A stretch of 56,084 nt of DNA from an uncultured Pelagibacteraceae bacterium (GTDB lineage Bacteria > Pseudomonadota > Alphaproteobacteria > Pelagibacterales > Pelagibacteraceae), in the NCBI GenBank assembly GCA_902619665.1, contig CACNFB010000005.1, forward strand, positions 1-56,084, given 5' to 3'. Of this stretch, positions 17,814 to 27,819 are shown one piece after another; position 1 is the stretch's first letter; the number at the start of each line of letters is the position of its first letter. Position numbers and translations under genes: made by a program. The notes under the pieces are model-generated. The model did not search any database. It was not told the DNA's origin and saw only the letters and a list, made by a program, of their open reading frames with translations.

Positions 17814-18580
17814 TAATTTTCGTAACTAGTATTGTTTTTAATTTTTAAGTTCTTTTTAACCAATTTAATGCCTTTGATCCAAAGTTTTAATGCCTCATAA
17901 TGTATTGCTGAAATTATTTTGAGGGTCATTAAAGGATGTTTTAGATACGATATAAGCAGATTTTTTGAGCTTAATTTTAGTCTTTCTCCTTCTTGTGAGG
18001 CAAATAATAGTTTTCCCTCTTTGTCTCTCTGATCAATGATCACCGAGAGTCTTTCATTAGGAATCAGCACTTTAAAAAAATATTTTGATTCTAAATTCAT
18101 AAAAGGTGATACATAAAATTTCTTTTTACAATTATTAAAGATCTGTTTATTTTTTATATCAATTTTAAAGACATAAGTATGTTGTTCACCAAAAGTATTT
18201 TTAACTTCGTATAATATTGCTACTGGGTTTGAGTCTGCATCGTAGATAAAAAAAATACTCAACGGATTAAAAACATACCCGAATATTCTTGGATAGCATA
18301 ATATTTTAATTTTAATATTTATTGTAGAAATATTTTTTTTTTGCAATACATGAATTAACCAATCTTTAATTGATGAGCCATCTCTATAACCATGGTCTTT
18401 ATCAAAAAAACTTAAAATATTAAATTTATTGTATGAAAAAAAAGGAATTTTCTGATCAAGTTCATTTATTTCATCGAGATCTAAGAAAAGAGAAAAAACG
18501 CTATATTTAAAAAAATGTTTCTTAGGTTTAAATCTTTTATGAATTACGCTACCAATATAAATGCAAGAATTATTAATCAT
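17813..18580 (-). CDS. DUF1365 family protein
   Basis: This 255-residue protein shows the DUF1365 motifs: YIGSVIHKRFKPKKHFFKYSVFS near the start, then the YPRIFGYVFNPLSIFFIYD segment, EVKNTFGEQHTYVF, and KKFYVSPFMNLES. The family has no proven biochemical role but nearly always lies beside an FAD amine-oxidase-like gene and a Cfa-like gene, as it does here. It overlaps the FAD gene by eight bases, so the products are made together. Confidence 0.87.
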   Translation of the reverse strand: MINNSCIYIGSVIHKRFKPKKHFFKYSVFSLFLDLDEINELDQKIPFFSYNKFNILSFFDKDHGYRDGSSIKDWLIHVLQKKNISTINIKIKILCYPRIFGYVFNPLSIFFIYDADSNPVAILYEVKNTFGEQHTYVFKIDIKNKQIFNNCKKKFYVSPFMNLESKYFFKVLIPNERLSVIIDQRDKEGKLLFASQEGERLKLSSKNLLISYLKHPLMTLKIISAIHYEALKLWIKGIKLVKKNLKIKNNTSYEN

Positions 18581-19808
18581 TCAAAAATTTAATCATTTCT
18601 AATGTAGATTTAATACCATCTTCATGAAATCCATTACCAAAGTAACTACCACAAAATAATATATTTTTTTTATTTTGTATCAAATGTAAATTTTTCTGAT
18701 TTTTTAGTGTATTATGATCGTAATAAGGGTGAGTAAATTCAACTTTCTTTATTATCTTATCTGTATTAATCTTTTCAAAAGGATTCAGAGTTAAAAAGAT
18801 ATTTTTATTTATTTTGAAATTTTGAAGTAAATTTAACCAATAAGTTACAGAACTATTTTTTTTAGAAATTGATGTATTCCACGCAGACCAATTAAATCTT
18901 TTTTGAGGCATAACTACTTCATCTGAGTGAATTATGGCTAAATTTTTTTTATATTGAAAACTCCCTAAAATTTCAGCTTCTTCTTCAGATTTGTCCTCTA
19001 TCATTTTTTTTGCTTCATCAGCATGAGTAGCAATAATAACTTTATCATAATCAAAATATTCATTTTCTGAACCATAAAAAATTCGCACAAAATTTGAAAT
19101 TCTTTTAATTTTCTCAATTTTGTAATTTTTAAAATGTTCACCGCTAATTTTTTCTATTACTTTATTTACATATTGTCTGCTTCTGTTTTTTACTGTGTAC
19201 CACTGTGGTCTTTTACGTAAATTAAATAGACCATGATTTTGAAAAAACTTCATAAAAAATTTAATTGGCATTTTTTTTGCATCATAGGGTGGCATTGACC
19301 AAATTGCGGATACCATAGGAATTAAATGGTAATTAATAAAATATTCGGAATGTTTTTCATTAACTAAATATTCACCAAGACTTATATCTTCATTAAATTC
19401 GTTTAATTTAGAACTTTTTTTATAAAATTTTAAAATTTCTAAAAACATTTTGAAAAAATTATAATTAAGTAAGTTTTTTTTATGCGAAAAAATTCCTTTT
19501 AATCCTTTTCCACAATATTCTAAATCTATGTCTTTAGACATAAATGATAAGCTCATATTGCTTTTTTCTATGTCTACATCTATTTCTTTAAAAAAATTAA
19601 TTAAATTTGGATAAGTTTTTTTATTAAAAACAATAAAACCAATATCTGCATGAATTTTATTTTTATCTTTGTCTAATTTAATATCAATTGTGTGAGCGTG
19701 CCCTCCAAAACGATCTTCTTTTTCAAATAAATCAACTTTATATTTTTTTGATAAAAAATATGCAGCACTTAGTCCTGAAATACCTGAGCCAATGACTGCA
19801 ACTTTCAT
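18573..19808 (-). CDS. FAD-dependent amine oxidase/desaturase-like protein
   Basis: The N-terminal Rossmann motif VAVIGSGISGLSAAYFLS and the following FEKEDRFGGHAHT bind FAD. The C-terminal end has the flavin-binding NILFCGSYFGNGFHEDGIKS. The 411-residue length and the motif SAIWSMPPYDAKKMPIKFFMKFFQNHG match the NAD(P)-binding amine oxidase group found with DUF1365. By context it probably oxidises an acyl chain or a lipid intermediate. It heads the four-gene - strand lipid cluster and lies five bases downstream of gcvP, so read-through from the glycine operon is possible. Confidence 0.85.
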   Translation of the reverse strand: MKVAVIGSGISGLSAAYFLSKKYKVDLFEKEDRFGGHAHTIDIKLDKDKNKIHADIGFIVFNKKTYPNLINFFKEIDVDIEKSNMSLSFMSKDIDLEYCGKGLKGIFSHKKNLLNYNFFKMFLEILKFYKKSSKLNEFNEDISLGEYLVNEKHSEYFINYHLIPMVSAIWSMPPYDAKKMPIKFFMKFFQNHGLFNLRKRPQWYTVKNRSRQYVNKVIEKISGEHFKNYKIEKIKRISNFVRIFYGSENEYFDYDKVIIATHADEAKKMIEDKSEEEAEILGSFQYKKNLAIIHSDEVVMPQKRFNWSAWNTSISKKNSSVTYWLNLLQNFKINKNIFLTLNPFEKINTDKIIKKVEFTHPYYDHNTLKNQKNLHLIQNKKNILFCGSYFGNGFHEDGIKSTLEMIKFLND

Positions 19809-19813
19809 TAATT

Positions 19814-22684
19814 TTAAGCTGCGTCTTCTTTAAACTCATCCATACTTGGGCAAGTACAGAATATATTTTTATCTCCATATACGTTATCTACTCTAGCAAC
19901 TGGTGGCCAAAATTTATTGCTTTTCAAATATTTAGATGGGTAAGCTGCCTCTTCACGTGTGTATTTATGGCTCCATTCATCAGATGAAAGTTCTAAATCT
20001 GTGTGAGGTGCATTCTTTATAGGATTGTCTATTTTATCAAATTTACCCGATTTTATATTATCAATTTCAGATTTGATTTTAATAAGCGTATCACAGAATC
20101 TATTTATCTCTCTCAAATTTTCACTCTCAGTTGGTTCTATCATCATAGTGCCAGCGACAGGCCAGGACATAGTTGGTGCATGAAAACCATAATCAATTAA
20201 TCTTTTCGCAATATCTTCCTCTGTTATTCCTGTTTCTGATTTAATATTTCTAATATCAATAATGCATTCGTGTGCCACATTGCCATTTGACCCTTTATAC
20301 AAAATTGGAAAGTGATCTTTTAATCTATGAGCTATATAATTTGCATTCAATATCGCAACTTGAGTAGCAAGCTTTAATCCAGCTGATCCCATCATTTTAA
20401 TATACATCCAAGAAATTGATAAAATGCTTGAACTTCCCCAAGGCGCTGCAGAAACTGCCCCAATTCCAGATGTTGGTCCACAATCTTTTATTACTGGGTG
20501 GTTGGGCAAGTAAACTTGTAAATGTCTTTTACAAGCAATTGGTCCCATTCCAGGTCCTCCCCCACCATGAGGAATACAAAATGTTTTATGTAGGTTAATA
20601 TGACAAACGTCTGGACCAAAATTTCCTGGTTTAGCAATTCCCACTAATGCATTTAGATTTGCACCATCCATATAAACCTGACCACCATGTTTATGAACTA
20701 ACTCACAAATATCTGATATTTTTTCTTCAAATACTCCATGAGTGGATGGGTAAGTTACCATTAATGCCCCAAGGTTTTCAGAATGTTGTTCTGCTTTTTT
20801 CTTTAAGTCATCAAAATCAACATTTCCTTCTTTATCACAATTAACAACAACAACTTTCATTCCAGCCATTTGTGCACTTGCTGGATTAGTACCGTGTGCT
20901 GAACTTGGAATTAAACATATGTTTCGATTAGCCTCATCTCTATCTAAATGATACTTTCGGATAACCATTAATCCCGCATATTCACCTTGAGCACCTGCAT
21001 TAGGTTGAAGAGAAACACCTGAAAAACCAGTTATGGAACGCAACCAATTTTTTAGATCTGTAAATAGATCTCTGAATCCTTCCATTTGTTCAATTGGTAC
21101 AAATGGATGAGGTTCTGCAAACTCTTTCCATGAAATTGGTATCATCTCTGCTGCAGCATTTAACTTCATTGTACATGAACCAAGTGCAATCATTGTTCTA
21201 TTCAATGCTATATCCTTATCTTCTAATCTTTTTAAATATCTCAGCATTTCTGTTTCAGAATGATATGAGTTGAAAACTGGATGTTCTAAATATTTTGAAG
21301 TTCTCAATAAGTTTTTTGGAAGATTGGGTAAACTTACTGAAGGATCCTCTTTTTTGATTGATTCAGCTGCGTTAAAAATTTTTAATAGTTGATTTACTCT
21401 ATAAACATTTTTTCTTTCATCAAAAGAAACTGCAAGCATTTCAGAATTTACTTTACGTATATTAACTTTTTGATTTAAAGCATTTTTATAAATTTGATCA
21501 GTTTTTTCTTTAGTAATAATTGTAACAGTATCAAAAAAATGATTGGAATAAAGTTCGTATCCAGACTGTTTTATTTTGTCAGCAAAACTTTTTGCTAATT
21601 GTGACACTCTTTCAGAAATGTTCTTAATTCCATCTGGGCCGTGATAAATAGAATATGCTGCTGACACAATTGCTAATAGAGCTTGAGCAGTACAAATGTT
21701 ACTTGTCGCCTTGTCTCTTCTGATATGTTGCTCTCTAGTTTGTAAGGACAATCTATATGCCTTATTACCGTGTCTATCAACTGACACACCGACAATTCTT
21801 CCTGGCATTGATCTTTTGTACTCATCTTTTGTTGCAAAAAAAGCTGCATGTGGACCGCCATATCCCATTGGAATACCAAATCTTTGTGAGCTTCCAACTG
21901 CTATATCTGCACCAAGTTCTCTTGGTGTTTTTAATTTTGCTAATGCTAACAAATCACAAGCTAATACAGCCTTACCATTCTTTTTATGAATTTTGCTAAT
22001 TGCTTCACTTGGGTCTTTGATATCTCCTAAAGTTCCAGGATATTGTAAAATTCCACAAACTAAATCTTCTTTTAACTGGTCTAAAACGTCATCTTCTTTG
22101 CCAACTATTACTTTTAAACCCAACGGTTCAGCTCTAGTTTGAATTACATTTATTGTTTGAGGATGACAATCCTCAGATACAAAAACTAAATTACTATCTT
22201 TTTTGTTCAATCTGTGACTTAGGCCCATAGCCTCTGCTGCTGCTGTACCCTCGTCTAATAAAGAGGCATTAGCGATATCCATGCCTGTAAAGTCAACGAT
22301 CATTTGTTGAAAATTTAATAACATCTCAAGTCTTCCTTGAGCTACCTCTGGCTGATAAGGTGTATATGAAGTATACCAACCTGGATTTTCTAATATATTT
22401 CTTAAAATTACATAAGGTGTATACGTTCCATAATAACCCATACCAATAAAGTTTGAGTAAACTTGATTTTTTTTTGAAATTGCTCTTAATTTTCTTAACG
22501 CTTCATATTCTGAATTTGATACACCAATATTTAATTCACCTCTAAACTTTATTTTTTCTGGTACTGTGCTGTCAATTAAATCATCTAGTGATTGATAATT
22601 TAATTCTTTTAGCATTTTTGATTGATCTTCTTTAGAAGGTCCAATGTGTCTCTTTAAAAAATCTTTTTCTGAATTTGGTAACAT
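19814..22684 (-). CDS. gcvP: Glycine dehydrogenase (decarboxylating), P-protein
   Basis: This 956-residue single-chain P-protein decarboxylates glycine on pyridoxal phosphate and loads the aminomethyl group on the H-protein lipoyl arm. The PLP lysine is Lys700 in INLHKTFCIPHGGGGPG. The N-terminal half has FLKRHIGPS and the FIGMGYYGTYTP region, and the C-terminal half has ALGSCTMKLNAA. Fusion of both halves in one chain is the usual form in proteobacteria. The start codon overlaps the gcvH stop by one base. Confidence 0.97.
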   Translation of the reverse strand: MLPNSEKDFLKRHIGPSKEDQSKMLKELNYQSLDDLIDSTVPEKIKFRGELNIGVSNSEYEALRKLRAISKKNQVYSNFIGMGYYGTYTPYVILRNILENPGWYTSYTPYQPEVAQGRLEMLLNFQQMIVDFTGMDIANASLLDEGTAAAEAMGLSHRLNKKDSNLVFVSEDCHPQTINVIQTRAEPLGLKVIVGKEDDVLDQLKEDLVCGILQYPGTLGDIKDPSEAISKIHKKNGKAVLACDLLALAKLKTPRELGADIAVGSSQRFGIPMGYGGPHAAFFATKDEYKRSMPGRIVGVSVDRHGNKAYRLSLQTREQHIRRDKATSNICTAQALLAIVSAAYSIYHGPDGIKNISERVSQLAKSFADKIKQSGYELYSNHFFDTVTIITKEKTDQIYKNALNQKVNIRKVNSEMLAVSFDERKNVYRVNQLLKIFNAAESIKKEDPSVSLPNLPKNLLRTSKYLEHPVFNSYHSETEMLRYLKRLEDKDIALNRTMIALGSCTMKLNAAAEMIPISWKEFAEPHPFVPIEQMEGFRDLFTDLKNWLRSITGFSGVSLQPNAGAQGEYAGLMVIRKYHLDRDEANRNICLIPSSAHGTNPASAQMAGMKVVVVNCDKEGNVDFDDLKKKAEQHSENLGALMVTYPSTHGVFEEKISDICELVHKHGGQVYMDGANLNALVGIAKPGNFGPDVCHINLHKTFCIPHGGGGPGMGPIACKRHLQVYLPNHPVIKDCGPTSGIGAVSAAPWGSSSILSISWMYIKMMGSAGLKLATQVAILNANYIAHRLKDHFPILYKGSNGNVAHECIIDIRNIKSETGITEEDIAKRLIDYGFHAPTMSWPVAGTMMIEPTESENLREINRFCDTLIKIKSEIDNIKSGKFDKIDNPIKNAPHTDLELSSDEWSHKYTREEAAYPSKYLKSNKFWPPVARVDNVYGDKNIFCTCPSMDEFKEDAA

Positions 22685-23064
22685 TATGCTGATGTCTCCT
22701 TTGCAAATTTATCGTACTCTTCTTTATTCATAAGAGTATCAAATTCTGATTTATCTTTTAACTTTAATTTAAAAAACCACGCTCCACCCTCTGGGTCAGC
22801 ATTAATTTTTGACGGATCATCAACGATTGATTGATTAATTTCTACAATCTCGCCACTTACTGGAGTATATACATCGCTAGCGGCTTTTGTTGACTCTACC
22901 ACCCCTGCGGTTCGGTCTTTTTCAACATTAGATCCTTTCTCAGGTAATTCAGCAAAAACTATGTCACCTAACATTTCAGTTGCATGTTTTGTAATTCCAA
23001 TAGTTCCAACCTCCCCATCTAATGTAATCCATTCATGTTCTTTCGAAAATTTTGTATTAGACAT
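22684..23064 (-). CDS. gcvH: Glycine cleavage system H protein
   Basis: This is a 126-residue lipoyl carrier that shuttles the aminomethyl group between P and T proteins. The lipoylated residue is Lys60 in [27 protein letters not shown] at the start and the [13 protein letters not shown] strand near the end are typical. It overlaps gcvT by eight bases and gcvP by one, so the three make a single unit in the order T-H-P. Confidence 0.97.
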   Translation of the reverse strand: MSNTKFSKEHEWITLDGEVGTIGITKHATEMLGDIVFAELPEKGSNVEKDRTAGVVESTKAASDVYTPVSGEIVEINQSIVDDPSKINADPEGGAWFFKLKLKDKSEFDTLMNKEEYDKFAKETSA

Positions 23065-24160
23065 TAGCTTCTCCTTTCACATAACTTTTTTTATAAAACG
23101 GTAAATCACAAACATTGGCAGGTACTTTTTTCCCTCTTACTTCTAAGAAAACTTTTGTATCTGTTTTAGAATGAGAATTTGAAATATAACCCATCGCGAT
23201 AGATGCATTAACACTTGGTCCAAATGTGCCACTAGTAACTTTTCCAATCTCATTGTCTTTCTCGTCAAAAATTTTGGTTGACTCTCTTGCTATAACTCTA
23301 GTCTCTGGTTTGATGCCAACTCTTAATTTTGATACACCTTCTTCAATTTGTTTTTTTATTTTTTGTGACCCTGTAAAATTATCATTTATTCTGTTTTTTG
23401 AAATAGCCCACTTTAAATTTGCTTCAACTGGACTGGTATTCTCATTTATATCATGGCCGTACAAGCACAAACCTGCTTCTAATCTTAAAGTATCTCTTGC
23501 ACCTAAACCGATTAAAGTTGACCCTTGTGAAATTAATTCTTCTACAAAATAGATTGCAACTTTATTAGGTATTGATATTTCAAAACCATCTTCACCTGTA
23601 TATCCAGATCTTGTTATAAAGATTTCGTTATTTTCAAAAAAAAAGTTTCCTCCATTCATAAATTTTAATTTTGATACGTTTGAAACTACATTTTCAAGAA
23701 CTGTTTTAGACTCTGGACCTTGTATCGCTATAAGAGATAAGTCATTGTTCATATCCAAACTTTGATCATTCAATTTATTTTTAATAATCTGAAGATCGTT
23801 TTGTTTACAAGCAGCATTTAAAATAATCATGTACTGATCTTTCATCCTAGTGATGATAAGATCATCGTATATTCCCCCGTTCTCTTTCATTAAAAATGAA
23901 TACTTACTTTGATTAATTTTTAAATTTTTAAGATCAGTCGGTAAAATTTCTTGGAGCTTATCTGTTATGTCATCACTATATTTAATGAATAGCTGCCCCA
24001 TATGCGAAACATCAAAAATTCCGGACTTATTTCTTGTAATATTATGCTCTTTTACAATCCCCTCAGAGTATTGAATCGGCATACTATAGCCAGCGAACTC
24101 AACTAACTTTGCGCTATGCTTTTTGTGTAATTTGTACAGTGCTGTTTTTTTTATATTCAT
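23057..24160 (-). CDS. gcvT: Aminomethyltransferase, glycine cleavage T protein
   Basis: This enzyme transfers the methylene group from the H protein to tetrahydrofolate and releases ammonia. Motifs include [37 protein letters not shown] and [21 protein letters not shown] chose the ATG at 24160, which has an AAAGAG ribosome-binding site just upstream. A TTG at 24175 would add five residues and cover that site. The gene follows a tandem glycine riboswitch. Confidence 0.96.
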   Translation of the reverse strand: MNIKKTALYKLHKKHSAKLVEFAGYSMPIQYSEGIVKEHNITRNKSGIFDVSHMGQLFIKYSDDITDKLQEILPTDLKNLKINQSKYSFLMKENGGIYDDLIITRMKDQYMIILNAACKQNDLQIIKNKLNDQSLDMNNDLSLIAIQGPESKTVLENVVSNVSKLKFMNGGNFFFENNEIFITRSGYTGEDGFEISIPNKVAIYFVEELISQGSTLIGLGARDTLRLEAGLCLYGHDINENTSPVEANLKWAISKNRINDNFTGSQKIKKQIEEGVSKLRVGIKPETRVIARESTKIFDEKDNEIGKVTSGTFGPSVNASIAMGYISNSHSKTDTKVFLEVRGKKVPANVCDLPFYKKSYVKGEANV

Positions 24161-24176
24161 ATTAACTCTTTTCAAA

Positions 24177-24320
24177 CCCCCTCTGTCGGTGTGCCTGAGA
24201 GATTTTGGCTCCTTCGGCGAGAATTTATCTCTTTCCAGAGTTAATATGTACGGTCCTTTTGCCTGAGAGTTTCCGGGGTGGTTGCTCCTTCGGCGCTACA
24301 AATACGTAGTCTCTCCCGTA
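24177..24320 (-). promoter_or_regulatory. Tandem glycine riboswitch upstream of gcvT
   Basis: Read on the - strand, two aptamers follow each other. Each has the conserved core GCCGAAGGAGC (24284-24294, then 24208-24218) followed by CTCAGGC (24261-24267, then 24193-24199). The first core is followed by AAAAGGACCG and the second by a shorter ACACCGACAG. This is the known gcvT-type double aptamer that turns the glycine cleavage operon on when glycine is plentiful. The G-rich end of aptamer II lies only about 17 bases before the gcvT start. Control may therefore act on ribosome access rather than through a long terminator. I see no T-run terminator between them. Confidence 0.95.
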
Positions 24321-24331
24321 TATTTTTTTTT

Positions 24332-24360
24332 AGCATATAAATTTACAAAAAGATAGATAA
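24332..24360 (-). promoter_or_regulatory. Possible promoter of the gcv operon
   Basis: On the - strand, TTATCT (24355-24360) and TATGCT (24332-24337) are spaced by 17 bases. They lie just upstream of where the riboswitch begins, so the transcript would start within about ten bases of aptamer I. The -35 match is weak and the region is very AT-rich, so this is a position-based guess. Confidence 0.35.
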
Positions 24361-24422
24361 AAAATATATTAAAAAATCAGATTAAATAAGGTTATTTATG
24401 GCAGGAAAGATTATAATAAATT

Positions 24423-24917
24423 TTATTCATCCATGTAATTAAAGTTTATTACAACCCTCCTTAGCGAATCTGTGCAATCTACCCCACAATGTAGAGTTCT
24501 ACCATCAAATACTACTGCTCTATTTGCCTTGCTTTCAACTTTTTTACCGTTTTCAAACATAGTGGAGCCGTTATTAGTATTACAATAAAAAACTGCAGTC
24601 TTAAATTTTTCTTCGTCTTTCCTCGTAACATCTATATGCATTTCAGACTAAATATTTTCCTTTTTTTTAAATGTTTTATTAGCTTTAATTCTTATAACTT
24701 TTTTCATGTTTAGTTTGCTTATAAAAGGATCCAAAATAGTTACAAATTTAGACACAACCTTACCCGATAATATAAAATTATGGCAAAACTGAAAATTTCC
24801 GTCTCCAGACTTAACTTTATAAGTAAGAAAATACCACGGAAATTCTGGGCCCATTAATACATCATTTAATTTTTTAAACTCTTCCGGACTTAACAGATTA
24901 TCAACAACTTTTACCAT
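24423..24917 (-). pseudogene. 2OG-Fe(II) oxygenase (phage-type), interrupted by an in-frame TAG
   Basis: Two pieces lie in the same frame. Residues 1-89 (from ATG 24917) start with MVKVVDNLLSPEEFKKLNDVL and end KKKENI at TAG 24648-24650. After two more codons the frame continues with MHIDVTRKDEEKFKTAVFYC to the stop at 24423. The second piece holds the whole iron site: His and Asp in MHID, a distal His in LHCGVDC, and the 2OG-binding Arg in LRRVVINFNY. NTNNGSTMFENGKKVES is typical of small oxygenases in marine phages. So one amber codon, not a frameshift, splits the gene. An ATG eight bases past the stop could let ribosomes restart. It could also be a sequence error or a polymorphism. Confidence 0.75.
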
Positions 24918-24954
24918 TATATAATTTTAGAATTTATTTTTTAGAAGTCAATTT

Positions 24955-25830
24955 TTAAACTACTTGTGAATTTTCTTTTTTTTTCATAAATAAGAATTGT
25001 AACAAAACTGCAAAAATAATTACACTTCCTCCTATAAGGACAGTCAACGGAGGATTTTCGTTAGCAAACATCCATGCCCACAAAGGACCTAATACAGCTT
25101 CGGTGATCATGATGATTCCTACTACTGCTGAAGGGGTATTTCTTGCACCTATTGTGATAAATATAAAACCAAAACCTAATTGAAAAAAACCTGCTAAAAA
25201 ACCTAAAAAAATATCGTGATATGAAATATTAATTTTGCCGGCTATTAGATAACCAACAATCATTGCAACGATGCCTGCTATCAACTGTAGTGGTATCATG
25301 TCTACATGTGGATACTTACGGATAATTAAAATTAAAATAGCAAAAGATATTGGCATTATAAAAGCAGCCAAGTTACCTGTCATCTGGCCAGGTGATAATG
25401 AAGAACCAATCATTAATATTACACCTACAATTGCTAAAAATATTGAAATCAAAGTTATCTTAGTAATTTTCTCTTTAAGAAAAATATAACCAAATATCGC
25501 TAAAAATAAAATTTGAGTTTGAATTATAAAATTTGTATTTGCAACGGTTGTGTTATACATAGCAAACACATATCCACAAAATCCAGACGATAAAACAATT
25601 CCACCAATTAAACCAGGTAAGCCTGATTTTTTAAAAGCATTTAAAACTTCTGTTTTGTAAGTTAAAAGTAAAAATATAGTTACAATCAATATAAAAAATA
25701 AGGATCTCCAAAATAAAATTTGCCAAAGTGTTGCACCTTCAAATGACTTTACAATAAGTCCCCCAAAACTAAGACTGCATGCACCTAAAAATACTAAAAA
25801 AGGACCTGGTATTTTATTTATAAAATTCAC
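24955..25830 (-). CDS. EamA/DMT-superfamily permease
   Basis: This 291-residue protein has ten membrane helices and EamA repeats. YNTTVANTNFIIQTQILFLAI closes the first half and GIIMITEAVLGPLWAWMFANE the second. It is the third paralog of this kind in the window and lies two bases after the guaA stop, at the end of a long - strand run of genes. The substrate is unknown. Confidence 0.87.
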   Translation of the reverse strand: MNFINKIPGPFLVFLGACSLSFGGLIVKSFEGATLWQILFWRSLFFILIVTIFLLLTYKTEVLNAFKKSGLPGLIGGIVLSSGFCGYVFAMYNTTVANTNFIIQTQILFLAIFGYIFLKEKITKITLISIFLAIVGVILMIGSSLSPGQMTGNLAAFIMPISFAILILIIRKYPHVDMIPLQLIAGIVAMIVGYLIAGKINISYHDIFLGFLAGFFQLGFGFIFITIGARNTPSAVVGIIMITEAVLGPLWAWMFANENPPLTVLIGGSVIIFAVLLQFLFMKKKENSQVV

Positions 25831-25832
25831 TA

Positions 25833-27404
25833 TTACTCCAACTCAATTGTGCTTGGAGGTTTTGAGGTTACATCGTAAACAACCCTATTTATACCTTTAA
25901 TATTATTAATGATTTTGTTTGATACATTTTGCATAAATTTTTTTGAAAAATCAAAGTAATCCGCTGTCATTCCATCTGATGAAGTTATAGCTCTTAAAAG
26001 ACAAATATAATCGTAAGTTCTATTATCTCCCATAACACCGACAGTTTTTACTGGCAATAATGCAGCATAGGCCTGCCATATTTTATCGTATAAATTCTCT
26101 CTTTTTAATTCATTTATGAAATAATTATCTGCTTCTTTTAAAATCTTAATTTTCTCTCTTGTTATTTGTCCTGGCATTCTGATTGCTAAACCTGGCCCTG
26201 GAAAAGGATGTCTTGATATAATTTGTTTAGAAAGTTTGAGTTCTAATCCTAATTTTCTTACTTCGTCTTTAAACAAAAGTCTTAAAGGTTCAACTAATTT
26301 TAATTTCATTTTTTTTGGTAGGCCACCAACATTATGATGTGACTTAATTTTTGACGTTTGTGAACCAGTCACAGATTTGCTCTCAATCAAATCTGGATAC
26401 AATGTTCCTTGTGCTAAAAATTTAACTTTTTTGATTTTTTTTGCATATTTTTCAAATATCTTAATGAATAAATTACCAATAATTTTTCTTTTCTTTTCTG
26501 GATCTGTAACATTTTTTAATTTACTTAAAAACTGTTTTTCCGCGTTCACATAAATTAAATCAATTTTTAGTTTTTTCTTAAATGTATCAACTACTTGTCT
26601 TTCCTCATTTTTTCTTAAGAGACCCGTATTAACGAAGATACATTTTAATTGTTTACCTATAGATTTATTTAGTAGTTGAGCAACTACACTGCTGTCTACT
26701 CCTCCTGACAAAGCACAGATAACTTTTTCTTTTCCAACCTGCTTTTTGACTTTTTTTATTAGATTATTTTTTTGGTGTTTTGGAGACCAATTTTTTTTTG
26801 CCTTACAAATTTTAAAAACAAAATTTTTGAGTAGGATTTTTCCTTTAATAGTGTGTGTTACTTCTGGGTGAAATTGTACACCAAATCTTTTTAATTTAGG
26901 ATTTTCAATAATTGTATATTTAGAGTTTTTAGTTGAAGCAATTTTTTTAAAATTTTTTGGAATTTTTGTTACATGGTCTGCGTGGCTCATCCAAACATTG
27001 TTTGTATTTTTCTTATCAAAAAAATTCTTTGTTAGCATAGAATTTTTTATTTTTTTAATCTTTGCAAAACCAAATTCTCTTGTTTTGGAGCTTTTTACAT
27101 GGCCACCATAAAACTTAGATATGATTTGGTGGCCAAAACAAATGCCTAATATTGGGCAATCAAATTTAAAAATATTTTTATTCAATTTAATTTTTTTATC
27201 TTGATAAACATTTAATGGTCCACCTGAAAGAATAACTCCAAATAAGTCGTTCTGATCTAAATTTTTTAATTGCTTATGGCTTACGATTTCTGAAAAAACC
27301 CCAAGTTCCCTTATTCTTCTCGCGATTAGCTGAGTAAATTGTGAACCGAAATCAATTATTAGAATTTTTTTGAGCTTAGTTAGTCTTTGCATTATTTGCT
27401 TCAA
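25833..27404 (-). CDS. guaA: GMP synthase (glutamine-hydrolysing)
   Basis: This enzyme converts XMP to GMP using glutamine and ATP. The N-terminal amidotransferase has the nucleophile Cys89 in LGICFGHQ and the HPEVTHT triad segment. The ATP pyrophosphatase domain has the P-loop [10 protein letters not shown], and the C-terminal dimerisation domain ends in [12 protein letters not shown], the standard finish. The length of 523 residues is normal. The start overlaps the TPR gene by 29 bases. An internal ATG at 27392 is an alternative start. With guaB two genes upstream, both steps from IMP to GMP are encoded together. Confidence 0.97.
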   Translation of the reverse strand: MKQIMQRLTKLKKILIIDFGSQFTQLIARRIRELGVFSEIVSHKQLKNLDQNDLFGVILSGGPLNVYQDKKIKLNKNIFKFDCPILGICFGHQIISKFYGGHVKSSKTREFGFAKIKKIKNSMLTKNFFDKKNTNNVWMSHADHVTKIPKNFKKIASTKNSKYTIIENPKLKRFGVQFHPEVTHTIKGKILLKNFVFKICKAKKNWSPKHQKNNLIKKVKKQVGKEKVICALSGGVDSSVVAQLLNKSIGKQLKCIFVNTGLLRKNEERQVVDTFKKKLKIDLIYVNAEKQFLSKLKNVTDPEKKRKIIGNLFIKIFEKYAKKIKKVKFLAQGTLYPDLIESKSVTGSQTSKIKSHHNVGGLPKKMKLKLVEPLRLLFKDEVRKLGLELKLSKQIISRHPFPGPGLAIRMPGQITREKIKILKEADNYFINELKRENLYDKIWQAYAALLPVKTVGVMGDNRTYDYICLLRAITSSDGMTADYFDFSKKFMQNVSNKIINNIKGINRVVYDVTSKPPSTIELE

Positions 27405-27819
27405 GATCTTGAAGAGACTTACTTATTTCTGTTTTTTTATTGCACATTTTTTTACAAATACTTGTAAATCTTTCCACTAATGAATTTGCTTTATCAAAAT
27501 TTGATCTATCTAATTGAATATTGATTAACATATAAATAGCTTCCTCATTATTTGGTTCCAAGAGAAGAGCAGTGTCTAAGTTTTTCTCTTCCTCTTCCTG
27601 ATTTTCCTCAGTTTTAAATATTTTTGCTAAGTAAAGATAAGACTCAGCATTTTTTGGATTAAATACAATATTTCTTTGAAATAAAAATTTCGATTTTTCG
27701 TAATCTTTTTTTTCAAATTTCTTTTTTGCTTCTTCAAATAAGTTATCAGCAGCGCTCACTGTAATAAAGTAATTCAAGCTGATAAGAATTATTAATGTAA
27801 ACTTTTTTATTAATTTCAT
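27376..27819 (-). CDS. Secreted tetratricopeptide-repeat protein
   Basis: A signal peptide (residues 1-23, [22 protein letters not shown]) is followed by two or three TPR units between about 25 and 125 ([20 protein letters not shown], then [20 protein letters not shown] and [18 protein letters not shown]). It probably works in the periplasm as a protein-binding adaptor. It is placed between guaB and guaA with overlaps at both ends, so it is co-translated with the GMP genes, although no functional link is obvious. Confidence 0.7.
   Translation of the reverse strand: MKLIKKFTLIILISLNYFITVSAADNLFEEAKKKFEKKDYEKSKFLFQRNIVFNPKNAESYLYLAKIFKTEENQEEEEKNLDTALLLEPNNEEAIYMLINIQLDRSNFDKANSLVERFTSICKKMCNKKTEISKSLQDLEANNAKTN

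Noticed and set aside
24369-24422. Short + strand frame starting MAGKII between the riboswitch and oxygenase
   Set aside because: It has only 14 codons and no supporting feature.
24423-24917. Two separate small genes
   Set aside because: The two pieces are in one frame, two codons apart after the stop, and together rebuild a single oxygenase; I call one interrupted gene.
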